64,000 nucleotides of DNA, taken from contig NZ_OX458333.1 of the NCBI RefSeq assembly GCF_949769195.1, positions 2,046,001 to 2,110,000 of the forward strand, in the 5' to 3' direction. The stretch comes from Methylocaldum szegediense. Lineage in GTDB: Bacteria; Pseudomonadota; Gammaproteobacteria; Methylococcales; Methylococcaceae. Positions 15,707-25,161 of this stretch are shown in pieces (the first letter of the stretch is position 1; every line of letters begins with the position of its first letter). Position numbers and translations under genes: made by a program. The notes below the pieces were generated by a model that worked only from the letters and a program-made list of their open reading frames with translations, did not search any database and was not told where the DNA came from.

Positions 15707-17368
15707 TTAATGGCGTATGAAGCGACGGAAACCGAAACTGTTCAACCAAGATGCCTCATCGGTAGGTTTGCCGGTTGTTCTTGCGCTGCCAGTCATCGTC
15801 GACGTCGTTGCAGTAGTGACGATTTCAGAGGGAGCAGACTGAGCTGCCCCGTTGTAAGCGGACACTCGATAGGAGTACCTCGTGCTCGGGCTGAGGCCGG
15901 TGTTCGCAAAACGGGTCGTGTTGTGCCCTAGCAACGCCACCTCGTCCCAGTTCACCCCGTCATCGGAGCGCTCCACTTTGAATCCCTCTTCATTATCCGA
16001 ATTGTCTTTCCAACGAAGAACGATTTCGTCGTCGGACCGGGCGGCAGTTCTGAGACCGCTTGGTGCGGCTGGAGCGGACGCGGTGACCTTACTGGCTCGC
16101 CAGGCGGCAACGACGGAGCGGGCTTTTTCTATCGACCAAGCCGTCGCCGCAGCCTTGGAAGGATTAATGTTCGGATCAATACCTGTGGCTTTGCCGTTGT
16201 AATACACGTTGGGATTAGCGAAATTCGAGATGCGGGTAGCCCCGCTGCACGCATAGGACATGATCGTCCGGAAACCACCGCTTTGACATAGCCGATGTCC
16301 ATAAGAATAGGAATAGATGCCGGGAGAGCTCGAGTTGGCGCGATCATGGGCGTTGCCCTGGTTGTGACCCAGCTCGTGGGCCAGCGTTTGCGCAGCGAGA
16401 CAGTATGCTTTTGAATCGTCGTGCACGACGGCAAATGCATAAGGCGCGAAGGAACTGCTTAGCCGTGTCATTTGATAGGCAATGCCGCAGTAATTGGCGT
16501 CGGCGGAAACCAGTGCCACCTGATCGGCGCCGTACTGGTTGCGCCAAGAGTGCACGATATCCATCTTGCCGTCCGAGGTGCCGCGAAGATCGTTGAGCGT
16601 ACGAGCCATATCCCCGCTTTCCTTGTAGCTGACCTCGGCCATTCGCACTAGATTGAGCTTCAGATGCACTTTGCTGTTGATATACGCTTGGTTCGCGGCC
16701 TCGACGGCTTTCACGATCTTGGCCTGAATGCCGGAGGTACCACCGGCGTTGGCGCGAGCCTTGGGCGTATAGACGACCATAAGGTCCACGATAGTATCCC
16801 CCGTCGACGCCGCTGCCATTGGCGGCTCGTTAGCTGATGCTTCCGCGTCTGAAGCGGCCGGTGCGTTAGCCAGATCGGGATCCATTTCGACATCGGGAAT
16901 CGGATCTTTATGAGGAAGAATTTTTGTCGTGTCCACTTCCCGTATGGTATGGGTATCGTCGCCGTTGGACAGGATCTCGTAGACTTCACCGGTCCCCCGT
17001 TTGACCGTACCGGCCATCGTGTTTCCGATCACGGCTAGGATCACTTCACTATCAGGCTCTCCTTGAAGATGCCCGATCCAGGCGGAATGTCCGTGAACGT
17101 TGTCGACCACACGATCTTTTTCGGCGACCAAAAGTGTATCGTCGAAAATGTTCAGATTGATAGCATCCGCCTTCAGTCTGTCGAAATTGAGCCGAACCAG
17201 ACGCTGTCTGCCGTTCTTGGCCTGAGGAGAAGGAAAAATATCGGCTATCCCGTCCCACACATCTTGAAACAGATCCTCCGGCACCTTTCGTTCGGCTAAC
17301 GCCGTATGGCTCACCCCCGATAAGGCCAAAGATAGATAGAGCGGACTCAGGACAAGATGTTTTCTCAT
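15707..17368 (-). CDS. Secreted zinc metalloprotease with a fibronectin type III domain
   Basis: About 553 residues from the ATG at 17368 (GAGGAG eight bases upstream). A signal peptide is visible (residues 1-26, ending HTALA). A propeptide-like region follows to about 190, then a reprolysin/metzincin-type catalytic domain with the zinc site HELGHNQGNAHDR and Met-turn IMSYAC, and a C-terminal fibronectin III domain (APSGLRTAARSDDEIVLRW, about 450-530). The layout resembles peptidyl-Asp metallopeptidases and related exported proteases. A type II secretion ATPase gene lies at the right end of the window, a possible export route. Substrate unknown. Confidence 0.85.
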   Translation of the reverse strand: MRKHLVLSPLYLSLALSGVSHTALAERKVPEDLFQDVWDGIADIFPSPQAKNGRQRLVRLNFDRLKADAINLNIFDDTLLVAEKDRVVDNVHGHSAWIGHLQGEPDSEVILAVIGNTMAGTVKRGTGEVYEILSNGDDTHTIREVDTTKILPHKDPIPDVEMDPDLANAPAASDAEASANEPPMAAASTGDTIVDLMVVYTPKARANAGGTSGIQAKIVKAVEAANQAYINSKVHLKLNLVRMAEVSYKESGDMARTLNDLRGTSDGKMDIVHSWRNQYGADQVALVSADANYCGIAYQMTRLSSSFAPYAFAVVHDDSKAYCLAAQTLAHELGHNQGNAHDRANSSSPGIYSYSYGHRLCQSGGFRTIMSYACSGATRISNFANPNVYYNGKATGIDPNINPSKAAATAWSIEKARSVVAAWRASKVTASAPAAPSGLRTAARSDDEIVLRWKDNSDNEEGFKVERSDDGVNWDEVALLGHNTTRFANTGLSPSTRYSYRVSAYNGAAQSAPSEIVTTATTSTMTGSARTTGKPTDEASWLNSFGFRRFIRH

Positions 17369-18209
17369 TTTTCTTACTCCTCTCAAAGTGGACCGATGCG
17401 AAAAAGTTCAAGGGTGGGCACCGAAAGACGAACGACTCCGCCGGAATTTCACGACTGCGCGTGATCCGGTTTAAATGCGCCGTATACTCGATTGGCAGCC
17501 GCGCTGTGACAGCACGCCTTCGGTCGATCCGTTGTTTTCGCTTCGCTACCGGTCGATCGTCTTGCGGTTCTCAGGCTGCGACGCTCGGGTTTTTGAACAC
17601 TTCGAGGGTCGCTTTCAGTTGCGGAAATGGCTGGAGCACGTAGGCGCCAGCTGAGATCGGTGGTGAATGAGCGCTTCGATCCGTTTTTTCATGACCGCAC
17701 GGCTTATGTAACGGTTATGGCTGCGTAACCTGACGACTGCCCCCAATTGCGCACGGAGTTGACGCCTCACCCCCTGGCGCCTCGGATCATGTCTCAGCTC
17801 CACCTTCCTTGCTTCCTGTCCAACCCATGTTCGCGATGCTTCGATCTAAGGCATGAACTAGGCCATCTTCCAAATCATTTGGAAATGAATGGCTTAGGAG
17901 TAATCTTCTATTTCGTATGTCGCTCTTAAGAAACGGGGGAAATCATGCCGCCGCTTTCACACGATCGTTCAAACGCAATTCCGTGGAGGTTTATCGATAC
18001 GGCCTACAAAACTAGTCGCCCAAGAACGACAAAGTTGTAAGAAAGCAACACTCAGGCCGAAATCATGGGCACTTGCCGGCATCGCCAGAAGCGCCATGAG
18101 AACTCAGGCTATAAACAACAGGTCAGGGATCGGGGTAACCTCAAGGTCTTGAGGCCAACGGTAACCACCCCTTATAGTGAAATGGAGAACTTTGTTGCGG
18201 AGAACGTTT
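17369..18209. other. Long noncoding region with one palindrome
   Basis: I see no gene with coding character. TTCCAAATCATTTGGAA at 17868-17884 is a perfect palindrome around a central base and could be an operator. A 31-codon open frame at 17944 has a passable ribosome site (GGGGG) but no recognisable sequence. The end of the region is the entericidin leader. Confidence 0.4.
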
Positions 18210-18350
18210 GTGAGGAAATTCGCTTTTAACGTCCTGATGTGGCTCATGATTGCAATGTTTGCCGGGTGCAATACCGTGTCGGGCTTCGGCAAGGATGTTC
18301 AAAAGCTCGGTCGAAAAATGGAAGAAGCCGCCGACCGGCGCAACAGATAA
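18210..18350 (+). CDS. Entericidin-family small lipoprotein
   Basis: A 46-residue lipoprotein that starts with GTG and has GGAG upstream. A hydrophobic signal (residues 4-18) leads to the lipobox AGC, followed by [21 protein letters not shown], the hallmark of entericidin A/B peptides. Entericidins are cell-envelope lipoproteins, in E. coli an antidote/toxin pair under stationary-phase control. Only one copy is present here, so a pair cannot be proposed. It lies 109 bases before prfC. Recognition is firm because of the G-x-GKD-x-x-x-x-G pattern. Confidence 0.85.
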   Translation: MRKFAFNVLMWLMIAMFAGCNTVSGFGKDVQKLGRKMEEAADRRNR

Positions 18351-18459
18351 TCCGTTCCAACCTTCACCGAACACAAGTCGGCATTACCGCTCGATACTGC
18401 TAGACTGCCGTTCGCTGCAGCGATCACAGTATAATTGTCGTTTTTCGCTGCAACCTTCG

Positions 18460-20040
18460 ATGTCTGAGTTTCTCTCCGAATTAAACCGCCGCCGTACCTT
18501 CGCCATCATTTCCCATCCGGACGCCGGCAAAACCACGTTGACCGAAAAACTCCTCCTATATGGCGGTGCGATTCAGCTCGCCGGTTCGGTCAAGGGACGC
18601 AAGGCTGCCCGGCACGCCACCTCGGACTGGATGGAAATGGAAAAGCAGCGCGGAATCTCGGTCACGACCTCGGTCATGCAGTTCGAGCACAAGGGCAAAA
18701 TTTTCAATCTGCTCGATACCCCGGGACACGAAGATTTTTCGGAGGATACCTACCGTACGCTGACGGCAGTCGACTCGGCCCTGATGGTGATCGACAGCGC
18801 CAAGGGCGTCGAGGAAAGGACGATTAAGCTCATGGAGGTGTGCCGGCTGCGGGATACTCCGATCTTGTCCTTCATCAATAAGCTCGACCGGGAAGGACGC
18901 GAGCCGATCGAGTTGCTGGACGAAATCGAGCGCGTCCTGAAGATACAGTGTGCGCCCATGACCTGGCCCATCGGCATGGGCAAACGCTTCAAGGGAGTTT
19001 ATCAGCTCTACGCCGACGCGGTTCAACTGTTCAGCCCCTCCCACGGCGACCGCATCGTCGAAGGGGAAATCATCCAGGGATTGGAAAACCCGCGATTGGA
19101 TGATGTGCTGGGCGATCAGGCGGAGGAGCTGCGGGCGGAGATCGAACTGGTACGGGGCGCCAGTCACGAGTTCGACCTCGAGGCCTACTTGGCCGGAAAG
19201 CAAACGCCGGTATTCTTCGGATCGGCAATCAACAATTTCGGTGTGCTGGAATTATTGGACGCGTTCGCCGACTTTGCGCCGCCGCCTCGACCACGACAAG
19301 CCCGCGAACGTATCGTCCACCCCGATGAAGAAAAATTCACCGGCTTCGTGTTCAAGATTCAGGCGAACATGGATCCGGCGCACCGCGACCGCATCGCTTT
19401 CCTCAGGATCTGCTCGGGCAAATACGTGAAAGGCATGCGTATGCATCACGTCCGTATCGGCAAGACGGTCCAGATCGCCAACGCCATCACGTTTCAGGCC
19501 GACACCCGAACCACTATCGAAGAGGCATATCCGGGCGACATCATCGGCCTACACAACCACGGCACGATCCAGGTCGGCGACACCTTCACTCAAGGCGAGC
19601 CCCTGAAGTACGAGGGCGTACCCTACTTCGCTCCGGAACTGTTCCGCCGAGTGGTGCTGAAAGATCCACTCCGGGCCAAAGCCTTACAGAAAGGCTTGCA
19701 GCAATTGACCGAGGAAGGTGCGACCCAGCTTTTCCGGCCGCTCAAGAATAACGATCTCATTCTGGGCGCCGTTGGCGTACTGCAGTTCGACGTAACGGCC
19801 TTCCGGCTGAAATCGGAGTACAACGTGGAATGCGCCTACGACAACGTGCCGGTCACCACGGCGCGCTGGGTCAGCTGTGATGATCCGAAGAAGCTCGAGG
19901 AATTCAAGCGTAAGGTGTTCGACAATCTGGCCGAAGACGGCAGTGGCTATCTGGTGTACCTAGCCAGCAGCCGGGTCAACCTGCAACTGACCCAGGAACG
20001 CTGGCCGGACATCCGCTTCAGCGCGACTCGGGAGTTGTAA
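18460..20040 (+). CDS. prfC: Peptide chain release factor 3
   Basis: A 526-residue translational GTPase. The start at 18460 ([14 protein letters not shown]) matches family N-termini; the longer open frame upstream runs through the entericidin gene. G1 is [11 protein letters not shown]2 lies near [12 protein letters not shown]3 is DTPGHEDF and G4 is NKLDRE. RF3 removes RF1/RF2 from the ribosome after termination and has a quality-control role. Length equals E. coli RF3 (529). The ribosome site is weak. A hairpin at 20075-20101 may end transcription. Confidence 0.95.
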   Translation: MSEFLSELNRRRTFAIISHPDAGKTTLTEKLLLYGGAIQLAGSVKGRKAARHATSDWMEMEKQRGISVTTSVMQFEHKGKIFNLLDTPGHEDFSEDTYRTLTAVDSALMVIDSAKGVEERTIKLMEVCRLRDTPILSFINKLDREGREPIELLDEIERVLKIQCAPMTWPIGMGKRFKGVYQLYADAVQLFSPSHGDRIVEGEIIQGLENPRLDDVLGDQAEELRAEIELVRGASHEFDLEAYLAGKQTPVFFGSAINNFGVLELLDAFADFAPPPRPRQARERIVHPDEEKFTGFVFKIQANMDPAHRDRIAFLRICSGKYVKGMRMHHVRIGKTVQIANAITFQADTRTTIEEAYPGDIIGLHNHGTIQVGDTFTQGEPLKYEGVPYFAPELFRRVVLKDPLRAKALQKGLQQLTEEGATQLFRPLKNNDLILGAVGVLQFDVTAFRLKSEYNVECAYDNVPVTTARWVSCDDPKKLEEFKRKVFDNLAEDGSGYLVYLASSRVNLQLTQERWPDIRFSATREL

Positions 20041-20367
20041 ACGAATAGCAGGACATCCCGTTCCCGATTGGACGGGTGTCTCTGGTACTTCCAGAGACAC
20101 CATTTGCGATTGGAAGACGTAAAAAAACGATCGATGCGGCTCATGCCGGACCATCCCTGTCCGGCACCCTACGGGCGGCCTTGCCGTGCAAACCAGCTAT
20201 CCTGCCGGTTTGTCGTCCCTCACCGCACCCTACAGGCTATCGGTCGTAGGATGTGGTGAGCGAAGCGAACCGCATCATCTGTGGTTAGGACAGACCCTTC
20301 GGCTCGGGACAAACCTATCGCATCACGGTCGGAGAAGCGGCTTGCCGAGAGGTCCCTAACGGGCCTA
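20041..20367. other. Noncoding repeat-bearing region after prfC
   Basis: GGTGTCTCTGG and CCAGAGACACC (20075-20101) form an 11-bp hairpin, a probable prfC terminator without a strong U tract. Further on, a segment near 20230-20290 (CGTAGGATGTGGTGAGCG, CGAACCGCATCATC) resembles dispersed repeats of environmental gammaproteobacteria. No gene is supported. Confidence 0.45.
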
Positions 20368-20654
20368 TCAAAACTCCGGTGGCGGCAAGCGCCGAACCAG
20401 GTCGTCCCACGCCACGGAGACGCCTTCCAATACCCCGACCGCGGTCTCCCCGGAAAGCTCCTGAACGTCCGGTTTGCCGTATTCGCCGTCGAGCAATCGA
20501 TAAATGGTCACCATCCGGTCGATAGGATGCACCAACCAATATTCCCTCACTCCGGCACGTTCATACACACGGCGCTTCAACACATGGTCATGGCTCGCGG
20601 TTGACGAGGACAACACTTCCACCACGAAGTCCGGCGCACCGCGAACGCCACGCC
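20368..20654 (-). pseudogene. Uma2-family nuclease, 3' fragment (duplicate)
   Basis: This stretch encodes the last 95 or so residues of a Uma2 (DUF820) protein, from GVRGAPDFVVEVLS to the stop. It is nearly identical in DNA to 24568-24854, exactly 4200 bases away and on the same strand. Upstream the frame runs into an IS630 transposase sequence on the other strand, so the N-terminal half is lost. It is a truncated copy rather than a functional gene; the intact version is at 24568-25161. Confidence 0.85.
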
Positions 20655-21263
20655 TCCCGGCGAGCAGCCGTACCAGAACGAACGGCCGGTCGTCTGTTTG
20701 GACGAGACCTTCATCCAGTTGATTGGCGAGGTCCGAGAACCGCTGCCAGCAGAGCCGGGGCGGGTGGCACGTTACGACAGTGTCTACGTGCGGAACGGGG
20801 TAACGAGTGTGTTCTTGACCTTCGAGCCGTTGGCCGGGTGGCGTGACGTTCAGGTCACCGCGGAACGGACCCGTCAGGACTTTGCCCAGGTTGTGCGAAC
20901 CTTGCTGGACGGGCGCTATCGGGGAGCGGATAAAATCGTATTGGTGATAGATCAACTGAACACCCATTCGATGAAGCTTTTGCGCCGGAGGAGGCTCGAC
21001 GGCTCGCCGAGCGGCTGGAGATTCACCACACGCCGAAGCACGGGAGCTGGCTGGACAGGGCCGAAATTGAACTCAGCGCTTTGGCCTGCGATCTGCCGGA
21101 ACGGATCGGCGAACGGGCCGACCTGGTCCGGCGTGTCGCCGCCTGGGCGCAGCGCCGTAACCAAACCCAAGTGAAAGCCAACTGGCAATTCACCACGGCC
21201 GACGCGCGGATCAAACTCCGTAAGCTTTATTCCATTCGGCATTCGAGTGAACATGAATCGTAG
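20655..21263 (+). pseudogene. IS630-family transposase remnant
   Basis: The frame begins abruptly where the Uma2 fragment ends, so the N-terminal half is missing. The DDE catalytic parts are present: CLDETFIQLIGEVREPLP, VLVIDQLNTH and, after a small deletion and frameshift near 20970, EIHHTPKHGSWLDRAEIELS. The C-terminus (VKANWQFTTADARIKLRKLY) is typical of IS630. Truncation plus frameshift make it inactive. It records an older transposon that was broken by recombination with the Uma2 locus. Confidence 0.88.
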
Positions 21264-21361
21264 TCAGTTATAAGAGAGTTCTGACGGGAGTTGGAGGGGG
21301 ACCCTCAAGTCCGGTACAAAGATTTTGTTTCATCAACCGGAAGACGTAGGAGGTATCCCCC

Positions 21362-22630
21362 ATGGGTAAGCGAAGCTATCGTAGCACGGCGTTTGACGAG
21401 ATGGACTGGTCGGCGGTTTTGAGCCGGATCGAAGGTGAGCGAGTGGTGTTGGCGGTGGATGTGGCGAAGGAGGCGTTCATGGCGCAACTGCTGACGGAAG
21501 AGCGCGAGGTGTTGGCGACGGTGAGGTGGCGCCATCCGCAGCAGACGCGGGCGCTGGTGGAGACGCTGAAGGGATGGCTTGGGCATTGTCGGGTGGAGGT
21601 CGTGATGGAGCCGACCGGGACCTACGGAGATGCCTTGCGCGGCCTGCTGGTCGCGCAGGGTTGGCCGGTGTACCGGGTGAGCCCGAAGCGAGTGCATGAT
21701 GCGGCGGAGCTGTATGATGGGGTGCCGAGCTTGCACGATGCGAAGGCGGCAAATGTGATCGGGCGGCTGCATCTGGAGGGGGTCAGCGAGGTGTGGGAGG
21801 AGGTTTCGGAAGAGCGCCGGGAGATGAAGGCGTTACAGGGGCTGTTGCGGCTGTACCGAGGACGATACCGGCGGGGTTTGAACCGGCTGGAAGCGCAGTT
21901 GGCGCGGCATTGGCCGGAGGTGTTGGGGATGTTGGCGCTGGACTCGGTCACGCTGCTGCAGCTGTTGGCCACGTATGGGGAGCCTGGGCGGATTGCGGCC
22001 GATCCGGAGGGGGCGACGCTCTTGATGGGGCGAGTGGGCGGTCGAGGTCTGTGCGCGGACAAACGTGAGGCGGTGCTGGCGAGTGCGGTGCAGAGTGTGG
22101 GGGTGCCCTGTCTTGAGGCGGAACGGGAACTGATTCAGCGGCTGGCGGCGGATGTGCTGGCGACCCGCGAGGAGTTACGGAAGCTGGAACGGCGCGTGAA
22201 GGCTAAGGTTGAGCGGACGCCGGTTCTGCGGCGCATGGCGGCGGTGGTGGGGTCGACGACCAGTGCCGTGCTGCTGGCGACGCAAGGGTCGCCACTGGAC
22301 TATCCGGAGCCCCGCAGTTACCAGAAGAGCCTCGGGCTCAACTTGAAGGAACGCTCCAGTGGTCAACACAAGGGCCAGCTGAAGATCACCAAGCGGGGGC
22401 CGTCGCTGGCGCGGCAGTACCTTTATTTTGCTGCACTTCGGTTGATGGACCGCGACCCGATGGTGCGCCACTGGTGTGAGCGGAAAGCCGGGCGTGACGG
22501 CGGGCGTAAGGGCAAGGCGGTAACGGCGGTCATGCGGAAATTGGCCAAGGCCTTGTGGTATGTGGCCCGCGGCGAGCGGTTTGAGACCCGTAAGCTGTTC
22601 ACGGTCGAGACCTGGCCGATGGCCGCTTGA
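21362..22630 (+). CDS. IS110-family transposase, apparently intact
   Basis: A 422-residue protein with the IS110 RuvC-like DEDD domain (VVLAVDVAKEAF at about residue 29; VVMEPTGTYG at about 81; HDAKAANVIG at about 125) and a C-terminal transposase_20 domain (VVGSTTSAVLLATQGSPLDY, then SYQKSLGLNLKERSSG and RQYLYFAALR). AGGAGGT lies eight bases before the ATG. These enzymes insert circular intermediates without inverted-repeat ends and, in characterised members, use a structured RNA from a noncoding end. Only about 98 bases precede the gene while a long noncoding tail follows, as in the IS1111 group. Confidence 0.93.
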   Translation: MGKRSYRSTAFDEMDWSAVLSRIEGERVVLAVDVAKEAFMAQLLTEEREVLATVRWRHPQQTRALVETLKGWLGHCRVEVVMEPTGTYGDALRGLLVAQGWPVYRVSPKRVHDAAELYDGVPSLHDAKAANVIGRLHLEGVSEVWEEVSEERREMKALQGLLRLYRGRYRRGLNRLEAQLARHWPEVLGMLALDSVTLLQLLATYGEPGRIAADPEGATLLMGRVGGRGLCADKREAVLASAVQSVGVPCLEAERELIQRLAADVLATREELRKLERRVKAKVERTPVLRRMAAVVGSTTSAVLLATQGSPLDYPEPRSYQKSLGLNLKERSSGQHKGQLKITKRGPSLARQYLYFAALRLMDRDPMVRHWCERKAGRDGGRKGKAVTAVMRKLAKALWYVARGERFETRKLFTVETWPMAA

Positions 22631-22940
22631 GGCGGGGGTAGGACCGATGCCCCGATGGGAGGACTGGGAGGAGCGAGCATGACCTAAGTTGTTCTGCGTT
22701 GATGGGCAAGGGTTAGGTGTCTTCCTGGGGGTGACCTTCCACCCACCCTGAGACCGGCCAGAGGTTCCAACGTAGTCCCGAGGCACCCCCCAGGATGACC
22801 CAGGGTTGCGATATCCCATGAAACTGATTTGATGCCGGTAGCCGGACATCCGATGTGAGAGGTTTGATGGACGCCCTGGCGTGGCATCCGGGAGACCCCG
22901 ACCGGGCCCCTGTTAACCGATAACCGACAGCACGATGTCA
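22631..22940 (+). ncRNA. Candidate guide (bridge/seek) RNA region of the IS110-type element
   Basis: About 300 bases after the transposase have no gene but clear structure. TCCTGGGGGTG (22723-22733) can pair with CACCCCCCAGGA (22784-22795) with one bulge, enclosing a loop of about 50 bases. In IS1111-type members the guide RNA is encoded downstream of the transposase. The exact transcript ends, target-binding loops and element boundary cannot be set by eye. If the element is of the IS110 group instead, the RNA would be expected upstream, where only about 98 bases are available. Confidence 0.45.
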
Positions 22941-23513
22941 TTCTGCGCCTTTCAGGTTTTTGAAGGCGCCCCGGTTTCGTGCTGGCAAAGAGGATGCTCT
23001 AAAACCAGAAATTGGGGACTTGACTGGGCTATGAGAGGATGCTCTAAAACCAGAAATTGGGGACTTGACTGGGCTATGAGAGGGTGGGTTAGCCCCTCGA
23101 CTCCGCTCGGGACAGGCTCCGCGTAACCCACCGACCCTTCGACCTGGCTCAGGACAGGTTCGAGGTCGTGCGGTGGGTTACGGCCTCGCGGCCTAACCCA
23201 CCCTACAAAAAAATGCCTTATTGAAAGCGATTTGGAATTACCCCACGCTCGACAGGTGACGGAGCACTAGCCAGGCATTCTGTGCCGGTCCGGTGGCATA
23301 ACGGTCGGACTCGGTTTCACCACCGTTTAGATGGGCCAGTTCAGCGGAAAAGCCAAAAACAAAAGCCTGATGCTTTTTTATGAACTCAAAAGCAGCAAAA
23401 ATATACAAATAATTAGATCACGCTCTTAGCCAAACTTAGGGGGGCGGTCGGATGAATAATGCCTGCTTTACCGGTTAAATGCACTACAAATCAAAAGCGC
23501 CTAACCTATTCAC
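22941..23513. other. Repeat-rich noncoding region
   Basis: No gene is supported. It contains the 45-bp tandem duplication (22991-23080), then inverted and direct GTGGGTTA/TAACCCAC repeats at about 23083-23205 with palindromic arms, and near 23330-23380 a segment (CCAGTTCAGCGGAAAA) that recurs at 24525-24566. The last 60 bases lead into the MNT/HEPN pair. Confidence 0.55.
22991..23080 (+). repeat. 45-bp perfect tandem duplication
   Basis: Two copies, 22991-23035 and 23036-23080, are identical. Length is a multiple of three, but the reading (GCSKTRNWGLDWAMR twice) is not recognisable protein. Likely a recent slippage or recombination product beside the insertion element. Confidence 0.85.
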
Positions 23514-23804
23514 ATGAAACCCTCCGAAGCTCTGCAAGCCCATCGTGAAGATATCCGTCGATTGGTCGACCGGAACCGTGTCCGAAACGCGCGCGTATTC
23601 GGTTCTGTTCTGTACGGCAAGGATACCGACGGGAGCGATCTCGACATCCTTGTCGATCCTCTTCCCGGAACGACGCTCCTCGATCTCGGCGGACTGCAGA
23701 TCGAACTTGAAGAGTTACTCGGCGTGACGGTCGACCTGCTCACGCCGGGAGACCTCCCTGCGGAAATTCGGAACAAGGTTCTCCAAGAGGCCACCCCACT
23801 ATGA
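23514..23804 (+). CDS. MntA-like minimal nucleotidyltransferase (antitoxin)
   Basis: A 96-residue protein with the MNT active-site motif GSVLYGKDTDGSDLDILVD (about residues 30-48). In the MntA/HepT system this enzyme adds AMP to the HEPN toxin and silences it. The ATG of the HEPN gene overlaps its stop (CTATGAGC), the expected arrangement of antitoxin followed by toxin. The DxD metal pair is intact. Such pairs often lie in accessory regions like this one. A stand-alone housekeeping role is less likely. Confidence 0.88.
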   Translation: MKPSEALQAHREDIRRLVDRNRVRNARVFGSVLYGKDTDGSDLDILVDPLPGTTLLDLGGLQIELEELLGVTVDLLTPGDLPAEIRNKVLQEATPL

Positions 23805-24178
23805 GCGATGAGAAGCTCCGGCCTCGCGCGGCTAATTACCTTAGCCATATGCTTGAAGCCATCCGCCTGGCACGCGAATACACCGAAGGAATCGCAAAGG
23901 ATGCTTTTTTCTCTGATCGTAAGACGCAGCAGGCGGTTATACTGAATCTTCTGATCATCGGCGAGGCAGCGACCAAATTGGTCAACGAATATCCGGATTT
24001 TGTTGCCACATACCCCGAAATACCATGGAAACCGATACGAGGTATGCGAAACAGAATGGTCCACGGCTATTTCGAGATCAACTTGGACGTCGTGTGGGAC
24101 ACCATTCGTGAATCCCTGCCAAAGCTTGAGCAACAGTTGCTGAACTTGAGCCAGCAGTTGGAGAAAGCCTCCGGGTAA
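23801..24178 (+). CDS. HepT-like HEPN RNase (toxin)
   Basis: A 125-residue all-helical DUF86 protein with the catalytic motif RNRMVHGY (R-x4-H-x-Y, about residues 83-90). In known pairs it cuts tRNA or mRNA, and the motif Tyr is AMPylated by the MntA partner. It overlaps the MNT gene by four bases, so the two are co-translated. Residues for activity look intact, so it is probably functional, although no target can be read from sequence. Confidence 0.9.
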   Translation: MSDEKLRPRAANYLSHMLEAIRLAREYTEGIAKDAFFSDRKTQQAVILNLLIIGEAATKLVNEYPDFVATYPEIPWKPIRGMRNRMVHGYFEINLDVVWDTIRESLPKLEQQLLNLSQQLEKASG

Positions 24179-24567
24179 TACTTTCCGGATCAAGGATAAA
24201 CACGTCGCCATCGCTTTTCAGCCAGTGACGCATAGCCCCCGGAATGAGAATCGGCATGTCGAACTGTCTCCGTTTAACTGACTGATCTGGCGTCTCGCAA
24301 AGTTACGGAAGCTCGCCCCCTCGCTCAGGGATCGATATTGCTAGTTTCCAGAACGGTCCCCGTCGCACTGTCAACCGACACGACCGGTCATGCTGCTTCG
24401 CCCGCAGCCGTAGCCGCTTGGATGATCCCCAGATTGTAAGAGAGTTCGCCAGCAGCCAGCGGTCACCCTTCACCAGTCCAAAGGCTGGGAGCGAACTCGG
24501 CGTCACCCTTCCACACTCTGGCGGCCCAGTTCAGCGGAAAAATCAAAAGTAAAAGCCTGGCGATTTT
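24179..24567. other. Noncoding region between HEPN gene and Uma2
   Basis: No gene supported. At 24525-24566 there is a second, diverged copy of the CCAGTTCAGCGGAAAA segment found at 23335. A short minus-strand open frame beginning near 24268 (MPILIPGAMRHWLKSDG) could be the end of a lost gene; I do not recognise it. Confidence 0.4.
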
Positions 24568-25161
24568 TCAAAACTCCGGTGGCGGCAAGCGCCGAACCAG
24601 GTCGTCCCACGCCACGGAGACGCCTTCCAATACCCCGACCGCGGTCTCCCCGGAAAGCTCCTGAACGTCCGGTTTGCCGTATTCGCCGTCGAGCAATCGA
24701 TAAATGGTCACCATCCGGTCGATGGGATGCACCAACCAATATTCCCTCACTCCGGCACGTTCATACACACGGCGCTTCAGCACGTGATCATGGCTTGCGG
24801 TTAACGGGGACAACACTTCCACCACGAAGTCCGGCGCGCCGCGAACGCCACGCCGATCCAGCTTGGACGCGTCGCACACCACCAGGACATCCGGCTGCAC
24901 CACGGTATCGATAGAATCGTCCGACTCGTCGGCCTTGGGCAAGCGGACGTCCACCGGGGCGACGAACAGGCGGCAGGGTTTGCCTTCCAGGGCATTGCTC
25001 AATTGCCGGTAAATTTCCCCGACCACGTCCTGATGCTCCAGGTTCGGCGCAGACGCCATCAGATAAGCCCGGCCATCGATCAGTTCATAGCGGACATCCT
25101 CCGGCCAGGACAGATAGTCGGCATAGGTATGGCGTTCGGAATCGCGAAGCGCAAGTCCCAT
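24568..25161 (-). CDS. Uma2-family putative PD-(D/E)xK endonuclease
   Basis: A 197-residue intact Uma2 (DUF820) protein: DYLSWPEDVRYELIDGRAYLM, VAPVDVRLP, VQPDVLVVCD, PDFVVEVLSPLTASHDHVLKRRVYERAGVREYWLVHP, all standard blocks. The fold is that of restriction endonucleases, yet these proteins are very abundant and mostly uncharacterised. Its 3' third is duplicated at 20368-20654. It is read on the minus strand and preceded by a GGAGA ribosome site. Accessory context suggests a mobile or defence-like role; unproven. Confidence 0.88.
   Translation of the reverse strand: MGLALRDSERHTYADYLSWPEDVRYELIDGRAYLMASAPNLEHQDVVGEIYRQLSNALEGKPCRLFVAPVDVRLPKADESDDSIDTVVQPDVLVVCDASKLDRRGVRGAPDFVVEVLSPLTASHDHVLKRRVYERAGVREYWLVHPIDRMVTIYRLLDGEYGKPDVQELSGETAVGVLEGVSVAWDDLVRRLPPPEF

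Noticed and set aside
17944-18039. 31-codon ORF with a GGGGG ribosome site
   Set aside because: No recognisable sequence and ordinary for chance; not enough to call a gene.
18556-19203. Minus-strand 215-codon frame
   Set aside because: Antisense to prfC with its GTPase motifs.
20368-20967. 199-codon minus frame read as a whole gene
   Set aside because: Only the C-terminal half is Uma2; the rest is antisense to an IS630 remnant, so it is a chimera made by a junction.
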